A DNA stretch of 46,580 bases from Betaproteobacteria bacterium (GTDB lineage Bacteria; Pseudomonadota; Gammaproteobacteria; Burkholderiales; WYBJ01), in NCBI GenBank assembly GCA_009377585.1, contig WHTS01000041.1:1-46580 (forward strand). Reading direction: 5' to 3'. Shown piece after piece: positions 43,911 through 46,580 of the stretch; the first letter of the stretch is position 1; the number at the start of each line of letters is the position of its first letter. Both the position numbers and the translations under genes were made by a program. The notes beneath the pieces are model-generated. The model did no database searches. It was not told where the DNA came from and was given only the letters and a program-made list of their open reading frames with translations.

Positions 43911-44959
43911 GGGAAAACTCCTTCTCTTGGAAACGAGGGCCGCTTCGCGGCAGTTAATGCGCCACAGCCCCAGGGCCGCGGCAAAAACACTTAACGCGGC
44001 GAGCTGCAGCGCGATGTTCAAGCCGTCCTTCGTGAACGCGGGGACATGCAGCAGCAGCGAGGAAGCGATCGGGCCCGCGATCTGCCCGAGCGCGAACGCG
44101 GCTGTCATGCGGGCGACGAGCGGGGTTTCGTCGCCGCGCGCCCGCGCCCGCACCTCCTGCACACCCGCGAGCGTCACGATCATGAAAGTGCCGCCCACGC
44201 ACAGCGCGGAGAGCGCGACTGTCCAGCCATTGAGCCATACGCTTGGCAGCAACACGCCGCTGCCCATCACGACGTTCGACCCAGCCCACACTTGCAGGCG
44301 CGTGAAGCGGCGCATCAAGGGTGCGGCGATGAAGGTCGATGCTGCCGCAATGAGTCCGAACACGGGCCATGCGAGGCCGAACAGGCGCGGGTCTTCCACG
44401 ACGGAGCGTGCGAGACGGGGACCACCAGCACGACGCATATCACCGCTAGCTGCACCCATATTCCTGCCGAAGGCTCGTCGAACGACGCTGCCGCCACGCA
44501 GTAGCTCCCGACCAGCGCGATGCCGAAGCCGACGCCCGAGTACACGGCGCCTGCGAGCTGCGGGCGACCCTGCCGGGCCAGCGCGCCGAGGCACCACTTC
44601 GCCGTCGCGACGAACGCCCACGCGCTCGCGACGCCCGCGGCGAATCGCAGCACGGCCCAGGTCCACGAACCGAGCGGCAGCGCCATCATCGCCGTGAGGA
44701 TCGGGGTCGCGATCAGTGCGACCATGCCGAGCCGCAAAGCACTCCAACGCATTCGCGACGCCGTGAGCGCACCGATCCAATAGCTCGCATAGTTCGCCGC
44801 CGCGATCCACCCGCCCGCCGGGAGGTCGATGTGCCCCTCGCGCAGCATCAGCGGCAGCAGCGGCGTGAACGCGAAGCGGCCGATGCCTATCGCGACCGCG
44901 AGCGACAGGATGCCGGCCAGCGCAACGGCGACAGCAGAAGCGCGGTGTGTGTTGCACAT
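43911..44959 (-). pseudogene. YbfB/YjiJ-like MFS transporter, frameshifted
   Basis: ATG 44959 begins MCNTHRASAVAVALAGILSL and AVAIGIGRFAFTPLLPLMLREG, the N-terminus of YbfB/YjiJ MFS proteins with the GxGRFAFTPLLPLM signature. Alternating hydrophobic helices run to VQLAVICVVLVVP, where the frame breaks at a four-G run (44417-44420); the other phase continues RLARSVVEDPRLFGLAWPVFGLIAAASTFIAAPLMRRFTR and further helices to AALGLWRINCREAAL. One base lost in the G run explains it. After the shift the frame runs without a stop into the decarboxylase gene. It is divergent from the LysR gene. Confidence 0.8.
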
Positions 44960-45025
44960 GGAAAGCCATTAGAGCGAGAATCGGCTTTACCCACAAATGA
45001 ATAATCCAGAACAGTCGTTCTTTCC

Positions 45026-45904
45026 ATGAGAACCATCGATCTGGACACCCTGGAGATCTTCCGCGCCGTGGTGGAAGAAGGCGGCGTGATCCGCGCGGCG
45101 AACAAGCTCAACCGCGTGCAGTCGAACGTCACCACGCGGATCAAGCAGCTGGAGGAAAGGCTCGGGCGCCAGCTCTTCCGCAAGCAAGGCCGCACGCTCA
45201 CGCTTTCGCCCGAGGGCGAGCTGCTGCTCTCGTACGCGCAGCGGCTGTTCCGCATCGCCGACGAAGCGGAGCACGAGCTCAAGAAGGGCGACCCTATGGG
45301 CGTGCTGCGCATCGGCTCGCTCGAGAGCACGGCGGGCAGCCGGCTCGCGCCGATCCTGTCGAGGTTCCACAAGTTGTATCCCGGTGTCGTAGTCGGGCTG
45401 GTCACCGGCACCACGGTGGCCCTGGTGCAGCGCGTGTCGACCTTCGAGATCGAGGCGGCTTTCGTCTCCGAGCCCTTCACTGCGCAGGGCCTGAACGCGA
45501 TGAAGGTGTTCGAAGAAGAGCTGGTGCTGATCACCGGCGACGACATGTCGCCCATCACACGTGCCGCGCAGCTTGCTGGCCACACGCTGATTGCGTTCGT
45601 GAGCGGCTGCTCGTACCGTAAGCGCATGGAAGAGTGGCTGGGGACCGGCGGCGTGCTGCCCGCGCGCACCCTGGAGCTCGCGTCGTACCAAGCGATGATC
45701 GCTTGCGTCGCGGCGGGCACCGGCTATGCGCTGGTGCCGAAGTCGCTGCTCGCGTCGGTGAAGGCCGGCAGCGAAGTCAAGCAGCACGAATTGCCCGGGC
45801 GCATCCGGCGCAACCGCACGCACCTCGTGTGGCATGGTGCGCCCTCGGCGGCGCTGGAGAAACTGCAGGCGCTACTGCAGCAGTGCGCACGCGGTCCGGC
45901 CTGA
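45026..45904 (+). CDS. LysR-family transcriptional regulator
   Basis: The 292-residue protein has the LysR helix-turn-helix (residues ~4-62: LDTLEIFRAVVEEGGVIRAANKLNRVQSNVTTRIKQLEERLGRQLF) and a two-lobe inducer domain (GVLRIGSLESTAGSRLAPILSRFHKLYPGV, VSTFEIEAAFVSEPF, AAGTGYALVPKSLL). Frame is intact, unlike its neighbours. Its start is 66 bp from the divergent MFS gene, the classic LysR-target layout, so it probably regulated the MFS-decarboxylase unit and itself. It resembles the PtrR/YneJ branch by eye; effector unknown. Confidence 0.92.
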   Translation: MRTIDLDTLEIFRAVVEEGGVIRAANKLNRVQSNVTTRIKQLEERLGRQLFRKQGRTLTLSPEGELLLSYAQRLFRIADEAEHELKKGDPMGVLRIGSLESTAGSRLAPILSRFHKLYPGVVVGLVTGTTVALVQRVSTFEIEAAFVSEPFTAQGLNAMKVFEEELVLITGDDMSPITRAAQLAGHTLIAFVSGCSYRKRMEEWLGTGGVLPARTLELASYQAMIACVAAGTGYALVPKSLLASVKAGSEVKQHELPGRIRRNRTHLVWHGAPSAALEKLQALLQQCARGPA

Positions 45905-45935
45905 TATCGTGGAGGCACCGCGTGTGCGCCCGTGG

Positions 45936-46190
45936 TCATTGGCGCGGGAACCAGGGCGAGCACTCTACCGGCGGCTGGTATGCGGGATCGTCGGGCAGCA
46001 ATATCACCGAAGCGTGATCGTTGAGCTGCGGCGTGGTTGGTGCAATTACGACGTCAAGTCCATTCAATCCGTCAGCAATGGTGTCCAAAAGTCGAGAACA
46101 ATCGCATATCGGCCTGGATGCCGCGCCGGTCAGCTGGCTGGCGAGAAGCTGCCCTGCGCTCCAAGCTGACTGCTTGACCGGATTGGCCGA
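45936..46190 (-). pseudogene. Possible amidase-family fragment
   Basis: On the minus strand, LLDTIADGLNGLDVVIAPTTP followed by QLNDHASVILLPDDPAYQPP resembles the distal LDVVIAPTTP signature of the amidase-signature family. It is cut on its 5' side by the IS21-type end at 46214 and ends early at 45936, lacking the catalytic Ser-Ser-Lys part. The match is a single motif, so this is tentative. Confidence 0.35.
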
Positions 46191-46213
46191 ACTGCTGTCA
46201 CCCAGCCGTTGCT

Positions 46214-46426
46214 GCGCGTTCCGGCCCATAGCGGACACGATTCCGGTTTGTGGCGGACACTTTTGGGATCGGTCCGGAACGCTGTCCGCCATGATTGCGG
46301 AACGGCTCGGTCTGTAGCTGTTGTCGAATTTCCCCGAGGCCAGGAGCTCTCGACGCAAGTCTTTCTGATCGCCCCCCTTCGCCCTTTTTTTCGGGGAGCG
46401 AAGCGGTGGCCCAACAGAGGCTTGCG
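46214..46426 (+). repeat. IS21-type left end, copy B (direct repeat of 41921-42186)
   Basis: This copy reads from GCGCGTTCCGG through TTTCGGGGAGCGAAGCGG to CAACAGAGGCTTGCG, nearly identical to copy A, then diverges exactly where the istA coding sequence should begin. It is a solo end with no transposase. The two copies bound the 42.2-46.2 kb block as direct repeats. Confidence 0.8.
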
Positions 46427-46580
46427 CCGCCGACCTCGAGGCTTGCCGGCTATCAGTATCGTGGCATCCCCTAACCTGCATTATTCATGAAATTTGCGAG
46501 CGAGGCCGTGGGGTGCATGATTTTTCCGTTATGCACGGTTGATCAGGTGTCGAGATGACGGTCCGAACCACGAACTCTGG
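46427..46580. other. Unassigned right edge
   Basis: No gene can be called in these 154 bases. TAACCTGCATTATTCATGAA at about 46472 resembles the terminal sequence of some IS1380-type elements, so another insertion sequence may begin here, but the window ends too soon to tell. Confidence 0.25.

Noticed and set aside
1-46580. CRISPR arrays, tRNA/rRNA genes, selA/selB/selC/selD, prophage structural genes
   Set aside because: Looked for by eye and not found in the window; the selenocysteine machinery must be encoded elsewhere.

Overview
The window looks like chromosomal DNA of a GC-rich betaproteobacterium, probably Burkholderiales. This rests on the many Bug/TctC-type tripartite tricarboxylate transporter (TTT) binding proteins, the CaiB/BaiF, MmgE/PrpD and hydantoinase A/B content, and the codon and GC character; no rRNA or tRNA gene is present to confirm it. 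The left edge holds the start of a core gene, trpG/pabA. Nearly everything else is an accessory catabolic region that has been repeatedly rearranged.

Layout. 0.2-6.6 kb: a decayed block (frameshifted dihydroxyphthalate decarboxylase-like gene, two broken Bug genes, an FCD-type GntR regulator, an intact Bug gene, an MmgE/PrpD gene with an in-frame amber stop, a TauD/TfdA dioxygenase). 6.8-9.4 kb: first selenoprotein operon, Bug (frameshifted) - UGSC selenoprotein - partner protein. 9.4-15.5 kb: isocitrate-lyase/PEP-mutase superfamily lyases around a divergent hydantoinase A/B pair. 15.5-24 kb, minus strand: MaoC double-hotdog protein, then two tandem-domain CaiB/BaiF CoA-transferases, Bug and MmgE/PrpD; from the CoA-transferases on, each gene overlaps the next by 1-4 bases. 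24.1-32.9 kb, plus strand: SucCD-like CoA ligase, Bug, second selenoprotein (UGSC domain fused to the same partner domain), Bug, AtuA/DUF1446 + DUF4387, Bug. 33-35.4 kb: gene fragments and a dead transposase. 35.4-41.5 kb: GntR regulator divergent from a compact operon (TauD/TfdA, lyase, LeuC-like, LeuD-like, Bug). 41.5-46.4 kb: IS21 and IS66 debris around a broken MFS / carboxymuconolactone decarboxylase pair and an intact LysR gene.

Main discovery: two in-frame TGA codons (8054 and 27613) read as selenocysteine in the UGSC family. Each is followed by a bacterial SECIS-like hairpin with a GUG-containing apical loop 17-19 nt downstream, and each lies directly downstream of a Bug gene. In one locus the partner domain is a separate overlapping gene; in the other it is fused in one 574-residue protein. 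The split and fused forms imply that the selenoprotein and its partner work together, probably on a small organic acid bound by the Bug protein. The UGxCT signature recalls glycine reductase GrdB, so selenol chemistry on a small substrate is a reasonable but unproven idea.

How the rest may work together: Bug proteins capture carboxylates in the periplasm, although no TctA/TctB membrane partner is present. CoA-transferases or the SucCD-like ligase activate them, MaoC and LeuCD-like enzymes hydrate or dehydrate, and PEP-mutase-superfamily lyases cleave the products to pyruvate-sized pieces. A near-identical ~375-bp sequence lies in inverted orientation at both ends of the 41-kb catabolic region, and an operator-like 20-bp motif is shared by two distant divergent promoters.
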